Of a stretch of 64,000 nucleotides of DNA, positions 15,201 through 23,930 are shown piece after piece. The position numbers and the translations under genes are program-made. The stretch's first letter is position 1; each line of letters starts with the position of its first letter. This DNA is from Ciona savignyi. Taxonomy: Eukaryota > Chordata > Ascidiacea > Phlebobranchia > Cionidae. Location: the NCBI GenBank assembly GCA_000149265.1, contig CH003264.1, positions 884,237 to 948,236 of the forward strand. Reading direction: 5' to 3'. Below the pieces are notes generated by a model. The model ran no database searches, was not told where the DNA came from, and saw nothing but the letters and a program-made list of their open reading frames with translations.

Positions 15201-16641
15201 ATATGCCCCCTATACTAAATACGTGACCCCTCAACCCTGTACTAAACATGCATGCAATAGTACGAATGCGAACTTTAATATTTTGTTATTTTTCACGCAG
15301 CGTTTGGACGAACGAAGACAGATGTGTCAGTCATGTGACGCCGATTTGTTGGTGTGGAACAATGCAAGATTGGTGCAATGGGCGAAATCTATTGATTTGA
15401 AAGGTTGGCTCAGTAATTAATAATACTAATGTATATATACTGGTAGTTTGCGCCGGATTAGTATTTTGTGTGTCCGCTAGGTAATCTAGCGGTTGCTTGT
15501 GTAATAACTCCTTGGTTTTCCCATTCACGGGGATAAACATGGATATCCTTTCTTATTCTAAGAGGAGGTAAATAGCCTGGTGTATAATATACAAGTATCG
15601 CTCAACGAATTTTTACAAAGTTCTTCTTAAATTTTAGAATATTCGAGTAATTTACGCGACTCTGGTGTTCATGGTGCGTTGATTGTGTTCGATACCACAT
15701 TCACATCGGATGACATGGCCAATGCACTTGGTATCCCTGTGAATAAAGCTACTGTGCGGCGACATCTAGCGTCAGAATTTGATTCTCTCGTCAAACCGGC
15801 AAGGTAAGTGGTGTGGCCGAATGGTTAACGCGACCTATACTTACACCACCTATACAAAAACGTTCTTAGGAACGAGCCTATAATGGGTTCAAAGTTTGAC
15901 CCGGTTAAAAAAAAATAAGTTTACAGAAATCTGAACGGTCGTGCGGCCGAATGGTTAACGCGGCCGATACATATGCCGAAAAAAAAGGATTTTCTCAGAC
16001 GATAAAAATTAATGGGTTGGATATGGGGCTGGGGTTAGTTTTAGGCTTGATATTAGTGTTTGGGATTAGTTTTCATAGTTTTAGTGTGTAGTATCCCTCC
16101 TTCCCTATTTCCCTCGTAGTATTGCCCAAACAAACGCGCTACCGTCTGCAACATGCAGCAGCATAATAATTGGTCGGATTCCTAGGGATTCGTTGATGGA
16201 CGAACTTCTTCCCTGTATTACTGAGGATGTCGGAAAGAAGATGACGTCACTGGGTCCAAGCTTTGTTCGGTCGGCGCAGCGGAGTCGGAAAAGTCTAAGG
16301 GTAGGTGAATGGGTGGATGGGGGTGGGTCAATGGGTACTTGGGGGATGGTGGATTGTGTCAGTCACTGGGTCGTTGGGAGGGGGGGGGGTGGGTGAAGCC
16401 TTATTTCTATTCACTAACACAGTATCTGGAAACTGTGTATCAAATCAATTACAAAAGAAATACTAATTCGTGATACTCAATAAGCATTAGGATATACGAT
16501 TATATACTTTATAAAAAAGTTATCCAATAATAATCTTGTTTGCTGCGATTGGTCGATTTAACAAATTTTTCTTTCCAGTCGTCAATCAGCCGAAGCATCG
16601 GTCGCCAGCTGTCACGTGACTCCAACTTCCATGGCAAATAA
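63..16641 (+). CDS. KAZN: Kazrin, coiled-coil and triple-SAM junction/endosome scaffold (16 exons)
   Basis: Proposed exons are 63-237, 5050-5228, 5830-5998, 6443-6577, 7333-7469, 7942-8112, 8709-8811, 9362-9631, 12140-12242, 13018-13111, 13907-14025, 14566-14803, 15301-15403, 15638-15803, 16186-16300 and 16579-16641. All have GT/AG borders and matching phases, giving 2340 nt (779 aa), close to long vertebrate kazrin. Seen directly: the IDGTIQSANQEV coiled-coil start, EEQLRDFIREFE, a basic RNRKSLD linker, then three SAM domains in the kazrin order (DLKEYSSNL, SGVHGAL, ALGIP). Kazrin is known as a liprin-like scaffold at desmosomes, the cytoskeleton and early endosomes. The kazrin call is very secure from exon 3 onward. 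Exon 1 is weaker: it rests on an in-frame stop at 42-44, the ATG at 63, a GTAAGT donor and phase agreement with the strong acceptor at 5049. Confidence 0.9.
3141..3455. repeat. Tandem repeat, about 95-bp unit, about 3.5 copies
   Basis: Four starts of AAGCAAGCA occur at about 3144, 3231, 3328 and 3422. Each is followed by GATAATAGACAC-like sequence and ends in AAAAATAAAACAGTTTT. The period is 87-97 bp, and copies differ by substitutions and small indels. The short frames on either strand here are chance. Confidence 0.8.
4300..4620. repeat. Degenerate AT-rich tandem repeat with GATAATAACAGT motif
   Basis: The motif GATAATAACAGTA recurs about every 60-100 bp, with CATTACTATGG-like sequence between copies. 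The copies are very diverged, so the boundaries are approximate. Confidence 0.5.
4826..4950. repeat. Tandem 18/36-bp repeat before kazrin exon 2
   Basis: Alternating blocks CAAAGTTAAGTTTTACCCC and CAAAGTCACGTTTAACCCT repeat about seven times. The repeat runs up to the open frame that leads into exon 2. It makes the apparent upstream extension of that frame (from 4953 or earlier) unreliable. Confidence 0.75.
5050..8811 (+). CDS. KAZN: Kazrin coiled-coil half (exons 2-7)
   Basis: Exons 5050-5228, 5830-5998, 6443-6577, 7333-7469, 7942-8112 and 8709-8811 encode about residues 59-356. Heptad-like Leu/Glu/Lys/Arg-rich sequence runs from the MDAQAKFKKMVDNNRRLA stretch at the exon 2/3 joint to the end of exon 6. 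It includes DDKEEQLRDFIREFE, the most conserved coiled-coil block of kazrin. Exon 7 carries KRRSLHI, which aligns with the KRHSL site after the vertebrate coiled coil. An alternative donor at 8106/8107 would shorten exon 6 by two codons without changing frame. A SINE sits directly before exon 3. Confidence 0.88.
5378..5812 (+). mobile_element. SINE family A, with duplicated body
   Basis: This is a tRNA-derived SINE. Its head has box-B-like GGTTCAAAAC, followed by the body (GGCAAGGCAC-like, TGCAATAGCTCC, GGTGGGCGCGAGGTGATC) and the tail GGGATAAACATGAATATCC. The body module from CTGAACCCAG to GTGTTAA occurs twice. The tail ends about 20 bp before the exon 3 acceptor. Confidence 0.85.
6085..6310 (-). 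mobile_element. SINE family B, two degraded copies
   Basis: Reverse-complement copies of a class II tRNA-like head (TGGCCGAATGGTTAACGCG) with a GGGTTCGAAA box B. The plus strand shows CGCGTTAACCATTCGACCAC at about 6169-6188. A second, weaker head follows about 110 bp later. Confidence 0.65.
6605..6680 (-). mobile_element. SINE family A tail fragment
   Basis: Reverse copy of the tail only: GGATATTTATGTTTATCCCC, then a GAAAACGAAGGGGGTTAAC-like stretch and GGGCAATCGT. Confidence 0.8.
8113..8708. other. Kazrin intron 6
   Basis: No coding, RNA or clear repeat signal is seen. AT-rich intronic sequence. Confidence 0.5.
8830..9060. other. G-rich unclassified intronic patch in kazrin intron 7
   Basis: A G/C-rich stretch with GGAGGGGGTCC and GGGGGGCCTGGGGG stands out from the AT-rich intron. 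It may be a degraded repeat. No coding frame is credible. A poly-purine, A-rich run follows at 9225-9340. Confidence 0.3.
9362..12242 (+). CDS. KAZN: Kazrin Ser-rich and basic linker (exons 8-9)
   Basis: Exon 8 (9362-9631) encodes a Ser/Gly/Pro-rich stretch, then HLSGSLSRAFRRGRNRKSLD. This aligns with the basic SISRVFARGKQRKSLD motif of vertebrate kazrin, a proposed nuclear-localisation or membrane-binding patch. Exon 9 (12140-12242) is acidic and leads into the first SAM domain through PMHEWRAD, the equivalent of PMSHWKA. Phases are 1-in/1-out and 1-in/2-out. The 2.5-kb intron between them holds SINEs and an AT-rich 50-bp direct repeat. Confidence 0.85.
9700..9885 (-). mobile_element. SINE family B, two tandem head copies
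   Basis: Two reverse copies of the tRNA-like head: GCCACGTTAACCATTCCACA at about 9714 and GTTAACCATTCGGCCACACA at about 9847. Each follows TCGAACC-like box-B remnants. Confidence 0.65.
10377..10535 (+). mobile_element. SINE family A, internally deleted
   Basis: The head carries AGCCGAAGGGTTG and a TTCGAAACTG-like box B. The middle body is missing, and the tail AACATTAATATCCTATCC is kept. Confidence 0.75.
10540..12139. other. Rest of kazrin intron 8
   Basis: No exon signal. It holds an imperfect 50-bp direct repeat at 11209-11320 (core CGCAAAATCCGGTAATCATA twice) and one copy of a dispersed element of about 100 bp at 11640-11760. Confidence 0.5.
11640..11760 (+). repeat. Dispersed element of about 100 bp (copy 1 of 4)
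   Basis: It begins GTGTTTTAACTACTCTAGTT and continues CTTCTTAATTTAAAATAATT to the end. Related copies lie at 53605-53700 and 55590-55705, with a reverse copy at 63505-63610. The ends were not resolved. Confidence 0.65.
12330..12510. mobile_element. MITE-like element C with terminal inverted repeats
   Basis: The left end GGAAACTGCTCACCAAAATA is mirrored on the right by TTTTAGTGAGCAGTTTCC, both flanked by purine- or pyrimidine-rich GGGGAAGGAAG and CTCCTTTCCC. Length is about 170 bp. A related interrupted copy is at 49895-51175, and half copies lie near 16020-16125 and 25020-25130. Confidence 0.7.
13018..15803 (+). CDS. KAZN: Kazrin SAM1-SAM3 (liprin-homology region, exons 10-14)
   Basis: Exons 10-11 (13018-13111, 13907-14025) give SAM1, with VLVWLELVMHM, CAENIKSGK and LHRRKL. 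Exon 12 (14566-14803) is SAM2, with LDHWWVCEQWLRDVGL, YASRFREHLIDGRTL and GIELL. Exons 13-14 (15301-15403, 15638-15803) are SAM3, with NARLVQWAKSIDLKEY, NLRDSGVHGAL and ALGIP. The order and spacing match kazrin and liprin SAM repeats, at about residues 482-720. These domains mediate protein-protein contacts in this family. All junctions are canonical. Confidence 0.93.
13735..13905. repeat. Tandem CRE-like TGACGTAAT repeat in kazrin intron 10
   Basis: About nine units of 16-19 bp, with a core of ATTGTGACGTAATATCA. At least five keep an intact TGACGTAA and the others are mutated. It runs to the acceptor of exon 11. TGACGTAA is the known half-site type for ATF/CREB/bZIP factors. Any enhancer role is inference. 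Confidence 0.75.
14285..14530 (-). mobile_element. SINE family B, two tandem copies
   Basis: Two reverse units, each with GGTTTCGAACCCAT (box B reversed), then an A/T spacer and a TTAACCCATTCCGCC-like A-box remnant. The second ends about 40 bp before the exon 12 acceptor. Confidence 0.7.
14804..15300. other. Kazrin intron 12
   Basis: No gene, RNA or clear repeat signal. Confidence 0.5.
15478..15560 (+). mobile_element. SINE family A tail fragment
   Basis: Only the tail is kept: CCTTGGTTTTCCCATTCACG, then GGGATAAACATGGATATCC. Confidence 0.8.
15808..16000 (+). mobile_element. SINE family B, two tandem copies
   Basis: Two copies of GGCCGAATGGTTAACGCG (about 15816 and 15947), with a TAATGGGTTCAAA-like box B between them. 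This is the best-preserved forward pair in the window. Confidence 0.75.
16186..16641 (+). CDS. KAZN: Kazrin C-terminal tail (exons 15-16)
   Basis: Exon 15 (16186-16300) completes the split AGG codon from exon 14 and encodes a short tail with TSLGPSFVRSAQRSRKSLR. Exon 16 (16579-16641) adds a Ser/Arg-rich end and a TAA stop. The tail is basic and much shorter than the vertebrate one, so conservation here is weak and the assignment rests on splice phase. A candidate AATAAA lies at 17482-17487. If that one is used, the 3' UTR is about 850 nt. Confidence 0.75.
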
Positions 16642-17125
16642 CCAGCCACTCATAGCGCTGCTGCGCTGCCACCCGATTCATAGAGTTTCTCTCGTCTTCT
16701 TCCATTGTAACTTTCCTACTTTGACGTCATACTTACGATTGTGGCGTGTTCACTGTGAAGTGGATGACACTTACCTTACGTCCCGATGCACCTATTACCT
16801 TGTGCCTGATAAATGGTGGGCACACGAATCCAAATACTACATCCAAGGACATTTGAACCGTTTTTTCACTCTATTGTTTTGTTTTCTACTGCCATTCTAA
16901 ATCGCATCCATTCTAGTTGTCTGCACTAATTGGAAATCCGGGGAATCCCCAACATGCGCTTTTTTCACACCAGTGGCAGAATTGCTGCATATTTCTTGTG
17001 TTCGTTTTAATTCACTGTGTACTGAATGAGCTGTTAGTTTCCGCGAGGTTAATTAAAGGTGAAACCATGATTTAGCTGCAAACCGTTGTGATTCGTACAA
17101 ATTCAATCTAAGGAAAGAATATTCA

Positions 17126-17285
17126 GGTTTTATCCCCGTGAATGGGAAAACCAAGGGTTTATCACACGGGCAAGTGTCGGATCACTTCGCACAACCAACC
17201 AATTTTGATCCTGCAATCTTTCGGCTGAAAGGCATCGCACTAATCCACCACGCTATTCGGTGGGATAGTATTTCGTTGAAGTTTT
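17126..17285 (-). mobile_element. SINE family A, internally deleted
   Basis: The tail TTTTATCCCCGTGAATGGG joins almost directly to the head (TGCAATCTTTCGGCTGAAAG). The central body is lost. Confidence 0.8.
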
Positions 17286-18333
17286 CATGTCGCAGTGGTT
17301 AGCATAAAACGTCCGGAGGATTGCTGGTTCAATTGCAACACTAAACGGTGTGTGATACAGCACATCTAGTACATTTGTGTTGCACGTCTACCAGGGATTG
17401 GAAACGTGTGACCGTGCTGAAAAGACTATGTTGCACCAACCAAACAAGCTACTCAGAGAACAAAAAATCTGGTTGTATATAAATAAAGTGTTCCGACAAA
17501 CCATTTGGTTGAAAGTCAGATAGAAGCCAGATAGTTGCCAAGTTTCCACTTTGATATGTGCTGCTTATGTAGTTATAAACTCTGTCATACGTTGTCTTAT
17601 CAATATTGTCTAGTAGAGAAGCACCAAATGTTGCGCACGAAGCTTGGGCTTGAGCTTGAGCCAGGGTTCGAGTCCTGCTTGGGTCAGGCATTCATATGTA
17701 TTGCCCTTTTAGTAGAATTTCGTTTCCACCTGTATAGATGGCGTATAACCAACTAATATGCCATAATGCGCTGTCGGAAATGACAGCGACCCCTTTCTTA
17801 GTCATGGTATTTAAATGAGTGTTTTGCTGAGTAACATTGGTGGTGGTTCCCTAATGTTTGTTTGGTTGAACGCGTCAAGTGCCAGACTGCGCGCCGGTGT
17901 TCTTGTTTAGCTGTGCTGTTTTGTAATAGTAAAGCAGTGCTTCGTGAAATAAAGATGTTAATTGTGCATCTCCTAGCTATTTTTTTGGGAAAAAGTACTC
18001 GACGTACGGAGCAGTACCAGTGAATTTGGGGCTTACGCGACCAAATATACTTTCGTTTATCTTACTTCCAATAAGACTGATTAGCAAAATAAGTGGGCAC
18101 TTTAAGAAAAATTAATAAAATAGCCTACATAGAGCAGTCTGGAGACAGTTTTGTGTTTATTAATATACTTGGCTCTTAAAATCAAGCAAATCGAATCTGT
18201 TCTGTATCTTTGTAACATATAGATGCTAAGATTCAACAATTTCCACTTTTTTATTTAATATTTAAGTCACAAAGGTCTGGGGTTACTAGATAACCGCATT
18301 GTTTAGGTTGTTATTGCTTCTTCATTTTAAGTG

Positions 18334-18622
18334 ATCCGGCCGATTAGTGAGTGGGTTAAAGCGACGTCTTTTTAGCCGAAAAGAGATTAAAGACTGGTCG
18401 CTAGCTGGTCGGTTGAGTCTTTGGGCAAGGCACTTAGCGAAAACTGCCTGCACTCAGTGGAATAAGTGTTTCTACCAAATTGAAGGAACGTTGTACACAA
18501 TACACTGCAAAAGCTCTTGTAAACGAACGTTGGGCGCGAGGTGATCTCACGATTGCCCGTGTGATAGCACCTTGGCGTTTTCCCATTTGCAAAGATAAAC
18601 ATAGTATCCTATAACCTTAATT
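18334..18622 (+). mobile_element. SINE family A, near full length
   Basis: Head with CTGGTCGCTAGCTGGTCGG, body with GGGCAAGGCACTTAGCG and GTTGGGCGCGAGGTGATCTC, tail AAGATAAACATAGTATCCTA. Confidence 0.85.
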
Positions 18623-18960
18623 GTTACTTTTATAAAAAGGAATTTCACTAACCAATGTAAAACAGCCAATATACGAACAAATCATTTTGCCAGTCTGCAG
18701 ACTGATCTATTCGTTCCAGTCCAACCATAAAACCGTGGGAAAATATTTTCATGATTGTTAACTTAAATTCATGCGGCAGATTTGGATATTGGTTTCTAAC
18801 TGTTACTTTGACAAAAATGGTACAGAATCCATGCATAACTTATGCGACGAATGAATGCATAACGTATGAGACGAATGAATTTTTCTTCGGAGAATCCGAC
18901 ATCAGATTTAATTTAGTTGTTCCTTTTTGTAAGGTTGGCAGCTCTGAAATGATGGAGAAT

Positions 18961-19105
18961 TAGGATAGGATATTTATGTTCATCCCCATTAACAGGAAAA
19001 CCAAGGGGTGTTTAACACACGGGCAATCGTCAGATTACTTGGCGTGTATGATTCAGACGTTACTTCAATTTGACAGAGTCCATTATTCCACTGGGGGATA
19101 TTAAG
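18961..19105 (-). mobile_element. SINE family A, 3' half
   Basis: Starts AGGATAGGATATTTATGTTC and runs through ACACGGGCAATCGTCAGATT to a CCACTGGGGG-like end. The tRNA head is missing. Confidence 0.8.
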
Positions 19106-19134
19106 ATATAAAACAAGGCTATTTTCAAGACCTT

Positions 19135-19275
19135 TCGTTTCCGTCATCATTCAAATTCGAATAAATTCACAAGTTTTGGACAATGACGCGTTATTTCAAA
19201 CTCTGAATATAATAAAGGACGCCGTCTATAAGCATACTGCAACCTCTCACTAAGACAGGTGTTAGGAGCCAACAC
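19135..19275 (-). mobile_element. Possible LTR remnant next to the BEL/Pao-like gag
   Basis: On the minus strand the segment starts TGTTGGCTCCTAACA and runs to CGCGTCATTGTCC. It lies just downstream of the truncated gag frame. A TGTTGG start is typical of BEL/Pao LTRs, but no second LTR was found, so this is inference. Confidence 0.3.
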
Positions 19276-19959
19276 CTTGTCGGGAAGTTACATCGTGCGG
19301 ATTTATAACCAATCTCGGGAGGTTTAGAGGTAAGGTGAGATATCCTTTTTACTTACATTGGGTCCACAATGTTGAATCAAAAACACGAGTCTAATATCGT
19401 CGCCTTCTGTCTTTCTTGCGATGTGGATTTCAAACTGACGAATAAACGTGCAGTACTTCATGGGGTTGCCGTTAAACTTTTCGATAACCGGGCGCGGCAG
19501 AAATCGTTCTCCAAAATCAGTCGATACGTTTTCTTGGCGGTCAGGACCACTTTGAGTAGTGGGTAACTCATGTCCATGGAATTCTTTTAATATGCGGCAT
19601 GGGTCAGGTTTATATTTATGACTTTCGGGAATTACGCGACCAGTACAGGGGTGGTATTCATAGCGTAGCGGTGGAATATTTTGTCCTTCCAGTGGCGATG
19701 ATAACTCTTCAATCGATTTCGGGTGAAGGCTTAAGTTGGGAAGATCTTCTGCAAGCGAATGTTGTGTTGCAGTAGGTTTAATCGCTGTAGTTGCGACGGT
19801 GGGTTGTAATGTGGGTAAGGTCAAGTCTACAACCTCCGGGTTTTCTTCATCTTCCCACGCCTTAGAAACTGCCTTTGCGTATTCCAATTCTCGTTGTTTT
19901 TTTGTTGGAGATACGCTCTGCTTGTTCTATAGATTCGCGAGCCTTTTGATTAGCTTCTT

Positions 19960-20125
19960 TCTCCGCTAAACGAGCCTTCCTATTAGCTTCTTCCGCCGCT
20001 AAGCGAGCCTTACGATTAGCTTCTTCCGCCGCTAAGCGGGCCTTACGATTAGCTTCTTCCGCCGCTAAGCGGGCCTTACGATTAGCTTCTTCCGCCGCTA
20101 AGCGGGCCTTCTCGGCATCGCGGTC
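19960..20125 (-). repeat. 33-bp coding tandem repeat in the gag-like frame
   Basis: Nearly identical 33-bp units repeat about five times on the plus strand (core GATTAGCTTCTTCCGCCGCT). They encode an 11-residue Ala/Glu/Arg repeat on the minus strand. The copies are very similar, which points to recent slippage or expansion. Confidence 0.85.
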
Positions 20126-20278
20126 TGCTTGCTCTTTTGCATGCTGGCGTGTATCGTACAACCTGTCCGTAGCTTGCTTATTAGCGAGTTCGGCTAGTTT
20201 TAGAGTTATTCGGCTTTTTCGGCGTTCACTCCGGGTAGAGCTTGTAGTAGAAGTTATGCTCGGCGTGTAGCGGCCAGC

Positions 20279-20835
20279 CAGGGGTGGGCAACTTCTCTAG
20301 TCGGCGGGCCAGATGTGGAAATATGAAGTCCTTGGTGGGCTGGATTGTTAGATGAATAATATCAAAAATTATGGCCATAGTTTTTATGTTTCGTCAAATA
20401 AGGACGACTAATGTTGTGCTCTTTTAATACGCAATACTCTGACGGGGATAAACATGAATATCCTATCCTATCCTATTTCTAAAGAAAAACTAACCCTAAC
20501 TGCCACGTTGTTACACAGTACCCAGTAGTCGGGGATGTTTACAACGCTCTCTGCTTTGACCTTATGTTGTTTCTTTAAAAAGTGTGCTAACACAATTGTT
20601 TGTTCACTAAGGTTATTGTTTATTTTACCAGCTCGCATTAACAGTGCGGTAAGAGTAGAGTGATAGACACGTTTTAGGAATGATGCGTCGGACCACATTA
20701 CATAGTGTGGTTGGATACAGACAGCGGGCCGGACTTGGGCCACATTACAGGTTATTGTTAGATACAGTCTGGGGGCCGGTGAAAATCCCTTCACGGGCCG
20801 GACCCGGCCCGCGGGCCGTATGTTGCCCACCCCTG
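20279..20835. mobile_element. hAT-like nonautonomous element inserted in the gag
   Basis: Terminal inverted repeats CAGGGGTGGGCAAC and GTTGCCCACCCCTG bound 557 bp. The flanks GGCCAGC and GGCCAGA match at six of seven bases, as a target duplication would. Internal GGGCCGG-rich ends are typical of hAT-derived elements of this type. A minus-strand stretch (about 20590-20470) reads like a fragment of an old ORF, but no intact transposase is present. A SINE A tail fragment (20441-20475) lies inside. Confidence 0.8.
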
Positions 20836-21242
20836 GGCCAGACCTTGCTTCTTGTGATTCAGGTTTATTTAACCACTGACGCACATGCGTATCAAAATCA
20901 CGTTTCTGACCCTCTAACTGTATTCTTGATATGTTAACACCTTCAAGAGGTTGATCTTCTGGAAAATTGACACATAAGTCCATTAGTTCATCAAATACGC
21001 GGTCGATTCTTGGTACGAGCTCACGTAGTGGCGTTCTACATTCAGGAGAAAGCATTAGCCTTTCGGCATGCACGTAAAGTTGCTTGAGACAATTTAAATT
21101 TTAAAGTCTCGGGAATCGTCAAATTTGAAAAAGCTTTACCTGATACGACGATGTTTAGGCCACACATAACGAACAACACACCTATAAATTTCATAATAAT
21201 TGGAACGTAAAAATGTCCAATAGGACTATACACCAGAAAATG

Positions 21243-21645
21243 TCGCATGCGACACGCCACTATTTTAGAGGCGACACGCCACTTTTTTCGAGGCGACACG
21301 CCACTTTTTCAGAGGCGACACGCCACTTTTTTCGAGGCGACACGCCACTTTTTTCGAGGCGACACGCCACTTTTTTCGAGGCGACACGCCACTTTTTTCG
21401 AGGCGACACGCCACTTTTTCAGAGACGACACGCCACTTTTTTCGAGGCGACACGCCACTTTTTTCGAGGCGACACGCCACTTTTTCAGAGGCGACACGCC
21501 ACTTTTTTCGAGGCGACACGCCACTTTTTCAGAGGCGACACGCCACTTTTTCAGAGGCGACACGCCACTTTTTTCGAGGCGACACGCCACTTTTTTAGAG
21601 ACGACACGCCACTTTTTCCGAAGCGACATGCCATTTTTTCAAAGG
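21243..21645 (+). repeat. 22-bp minisatellite array, left arm (about 18 units)
   Basis: The unit is GGCGACACGCCACTTTTTTC plus GA, with a main variant ending in CAGA. The first unit follows the palindrome TGTCGCATGCGACA. The last two units, at the inner end, are degenerate. Because 22 is not a multiple of 3 and the unit has no stops, frames stay open on both strands. Those ORFs are artefacts. Confidence 0.95.
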
Positions 21646-21646
21646 T

Positions 21647-21945
21647 GATAGGATAGGATAGGATATTCATGTTTATCCCCGTGAATGTGAAAACCTAGGG
21701 GGTTATCACACGGGCAATCGTCAGATCACCTCGCGCCCATCGTCGGGTTACCGGAGCTATTGCAGTGTGTTGTATATGATAGACACGTTCCTTCAATTTG
21801 GTAGAACCCATTAATCCGCTGGGTTCAGGCAATGTCCGTAAAGTGCCTTGCCCAAGGACACAACCGACTAGCTAGCGACCAGTTTCGCACCTGCAACCTG
21901 TCGATTGAAAGGCGATGCACTTAACCGCAAGACTAACCGGCCGGA
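21647..21945 (-). mobile_element. SINE family A, full length
   Basis: The best complete copy. GGATAGGATATTCATG (3' tail) runs through TCACCTCGCGCCCATCGTCG and GGAGCTATTGCAGTGTGTTG to the tRNA head ending CTAACCGGCCGG. It joins the inner end of the left minisatellite arm. Confidence 0.9.
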
Positions 21946-22796
21946 GGAAGAATGCACGTAATAAGAAAGTGTTGTACTCTTTATGTGGAATGGTTTGTGC
22001 AAAATAGGGTCCTGCTTAAAAGCTCCAGTTGCTCGTTCGGCCATGTAAGACCGGAAATAACAAAATAGAACAATTCACTGAAATAAACATGAATATCCTA
22101 TCCTATATCCTTGTACCGTGCCACACTTTGGTAGGGGCTAATCATGCAAGTGCTAACACGAGAAGCGGTTTAAGTTACACAAAATATGTAAACCGGGTAA
22201 ACTTTGCTTTCTTGTGTCCTCATTATTTATTACTGGGTCAAAAAATGAATAAACTAACCTAAATTTAATTAAAAATATGTGGTAGATCTTGCTCAAGATT
22301 AATTACAATTGCCTCTGTGAGTTTCACAACAGAAATTAAGATTGTTTCGCGACGTCTACCAGTACCAGTAACATCTGTTATTGACAGTAAATTTACTTGT
22401 TGAAATGGTCGTATGTGGCATTTTAGGTGATTGGTAAAACATCACACAAACATTGAAAGGAACTTTATGTAATGCAGAAAACAAAAGAAAATCATGTAAC
22501 CGGTAATTGTAAATAACAGTATCAGTATTAACACCATTTGGGTCTAAAATTCCATATTGGATGAAGTAGAAAATAAAATAGAAAATACAGAAATATTAAG
22601 TAAAAAATACCAGCGATGTAAGGTATAATCAACTTTGGCTAAAATTCCATATTGGATGAAGTAGAAAACGAAGAAGAAAATAAACAAAATTGTACTATTA
22701 AAAAATTAAAAACAGGTGATCAATTATCCTGAGCAATAAATTGAAAAAGCTAAATTGAAGTTTATGTACTGTGTCTTATTCACAAAATTGGCAATA
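21946..22796. other. Foldback interior, left part
   Basis: AT-rich. It holds a short SINE A tail (22078-22110) and a direct repeat of TTCCATATTGGATGAAGTAG at about 22549 and 22640. No exon is supported. The 3' UTR of the PHD-like exon would extend into it on the minus strand. Confidence 0.5.
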
Positions 22797-23082
22797 TCAT
22801 TTTTGCTTGAATGCATTTTGAAACTGTTGCTTCGATAAGTTAATGCAGTCTCTGTGGAACCATCTTTCGCATTTGTCGCAGCATATCTAAATAAAATACA
22901 AACCAGTATTAACAGTGTAAAATCACCATATAACCCACACCCAAAGCTGGGAAGTCATGACGTACACACAGTAAGCTGAGGAGTGTGACAACACTTCTTG
23001 TGTTTTACCACTTACAGGAAAACAAAGATCAGAAGACTTACCCAGTCTGTTTTAGCTTTTCCACAGTTCAGTTTTTCACACA
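22797..23082 (-). CDS. PHD-finger-like terminal exons of an unidentified minus-strand gene
   Basis: The last exon, 22886-22797, opens after a TATTTTATTTAG acceptor and reads ICCDKCERWFHRDCINLSKQ, then a short tail and TGA. CDKC, WFH and the following Cys are the core of a PHD zinc finger. The preceding exon, 23082-23042, reads CEKLNCGKAKTDW before a GTAAGT donor and joins in phase, giving DWICCDKCERWFH. The last Cys pair of a normal PHD is not present, so the finger is incomplete or decayed. The exons lie between the two minisatellite arms, so the gene may be carried by that element. Function is unknown. PHD fingers usually read histone tails but also occur in transposon proteins. Confidence 0.5.
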
Positions 23083-23465
23083 CTCAACAAAGGTTATTTC
23101 TGGGCTCTGGGGGAAAACACTTAATTTAGTTTATTAAATGTCAAAGCATCAAAGTTATAGCCATACGTCTAATCAATTAACAGAAGATTACTGTTCATCC
23201 CATTGAGTCCAACTTGCTTTCCCTAGGTTAATGCATTTTGTTTATTATTTAAATTAAATAAACCATCAAAACCAATGCATATCATTTTATTCACATATAA
23301 TTAGTTTGACCATGATATTACAATTTAGGTTAATATTCAACAACTGGAGTGACTCAGTGTCATCCATATGTCGTAACCACCACCATTTGTAAAACACGAT
23401 ATATGTGTATAATATATGCAAGCAGGGTCTTTAACGACAATTGCTATATTTTATACGCAGCTTAC

Positions 23466-23475
23466 GTAGTTGTTC
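23466..23475 (-). CDS. Possible 10-nt micro-exon of the PHD-like gene
   Basis: GAACAACTAC sits between a good acceptor (TTTGCAG) and a GTAAGC donor. It would supply phase 1 to the exon at 23082-23042, giving EQLLCEKLNC. This is speculative: the same acceptor could instead open a 14-codon terminal exon. Confidence 0.25.
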
Positions 23476-23877
23476 CTGCAAACATAAACAAATAGGTCCT
23501 AACCTAATACATATAGTAACTCACATGACTTTGATGTGTCTTCAAAACATTTAGGGTTTAACCTGGAGGTAAACCTGTACTTGCCAAATACTGAGTAACT
23601 ACTTTTCGGGATTTTTTTTTTAAGAATTATAGCAATCATTTTTTAAAAGTTTGTAAGTGTATTGTCACCAAACACATGTAAGGATGTCTTGTTACGCCAT
23701 AATTATCCAGGAGTTAAATTAAAACTTGCAATATCATTAGCTAATTAATGATGGTGGTTAAAATTTGCACCCAAAATTTAAATTTTAAATGTGTAGATGC
23801 TAAATTTCCAGTGAAATTATTTTAGTTGTATAATTTCCCATACCATAAAATGCTCTATTTCTTTTTTGTATTACAAC

Positions 23878-23930
23878 CATATTTCTTCACAATCAACGAC
23901 ATCTTGACTGGTTTCTTCTGGCTGGAGAGC
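23878..23930 (-). CDS. Possible exon of the minus-strand interior gene
   Basis: It opens after TTTTTTTAG. In one phase it reads ALQPEETSQDVVDCEEIW. No phase-consistent link to both neighbours was found. Confidence 0.25.

Larger units (their letters stand above)
16642..19130. other. Intergenic region after kazrin
   Basis: No coding exon could be supported. The 3' UTR of kazrin probably occupies the first part (AATAAA at 17482-17487 and 17948-17953). A weak tRNA-like patch with GCAGTGGTTAGCAT and CTGGTTCAATT lies at 17286-17340. Three SINE A copies are listed separately. Confidence 0.5.
19324..21105 (-). pseudogene. Decayed BEL/Pao-like retroelement gag region
   Basis: Three minus-strand open segments line up as parts of one gag-like frame. 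The first (about 21105-20843) begins after an in-frame ATG region and is rich in Leu, Arg and Pro. It is followed by a 557-bp insertion. The second (20270-19862) has four to five copies of an 11-residue Ala/Arg/Glu repeat (KARLAAEEANR), a likely coiled coil. The third (19887-19324) ends with LPRPVIEKFNGNP and a FIRQFEIHI stretch like the DUF1759-type domain of BEL/Pao gag. A frame break separates the second and third. No protease, reverse transcriptase or integrase follows, so pol is missing. The family call rests on motif memory. Confidence 0.6.

Noticed and set aside
21243..21645. CRISPR array
   Set aside because: Units are directly contiguous with no unique spacers, and the context is animal DNA.
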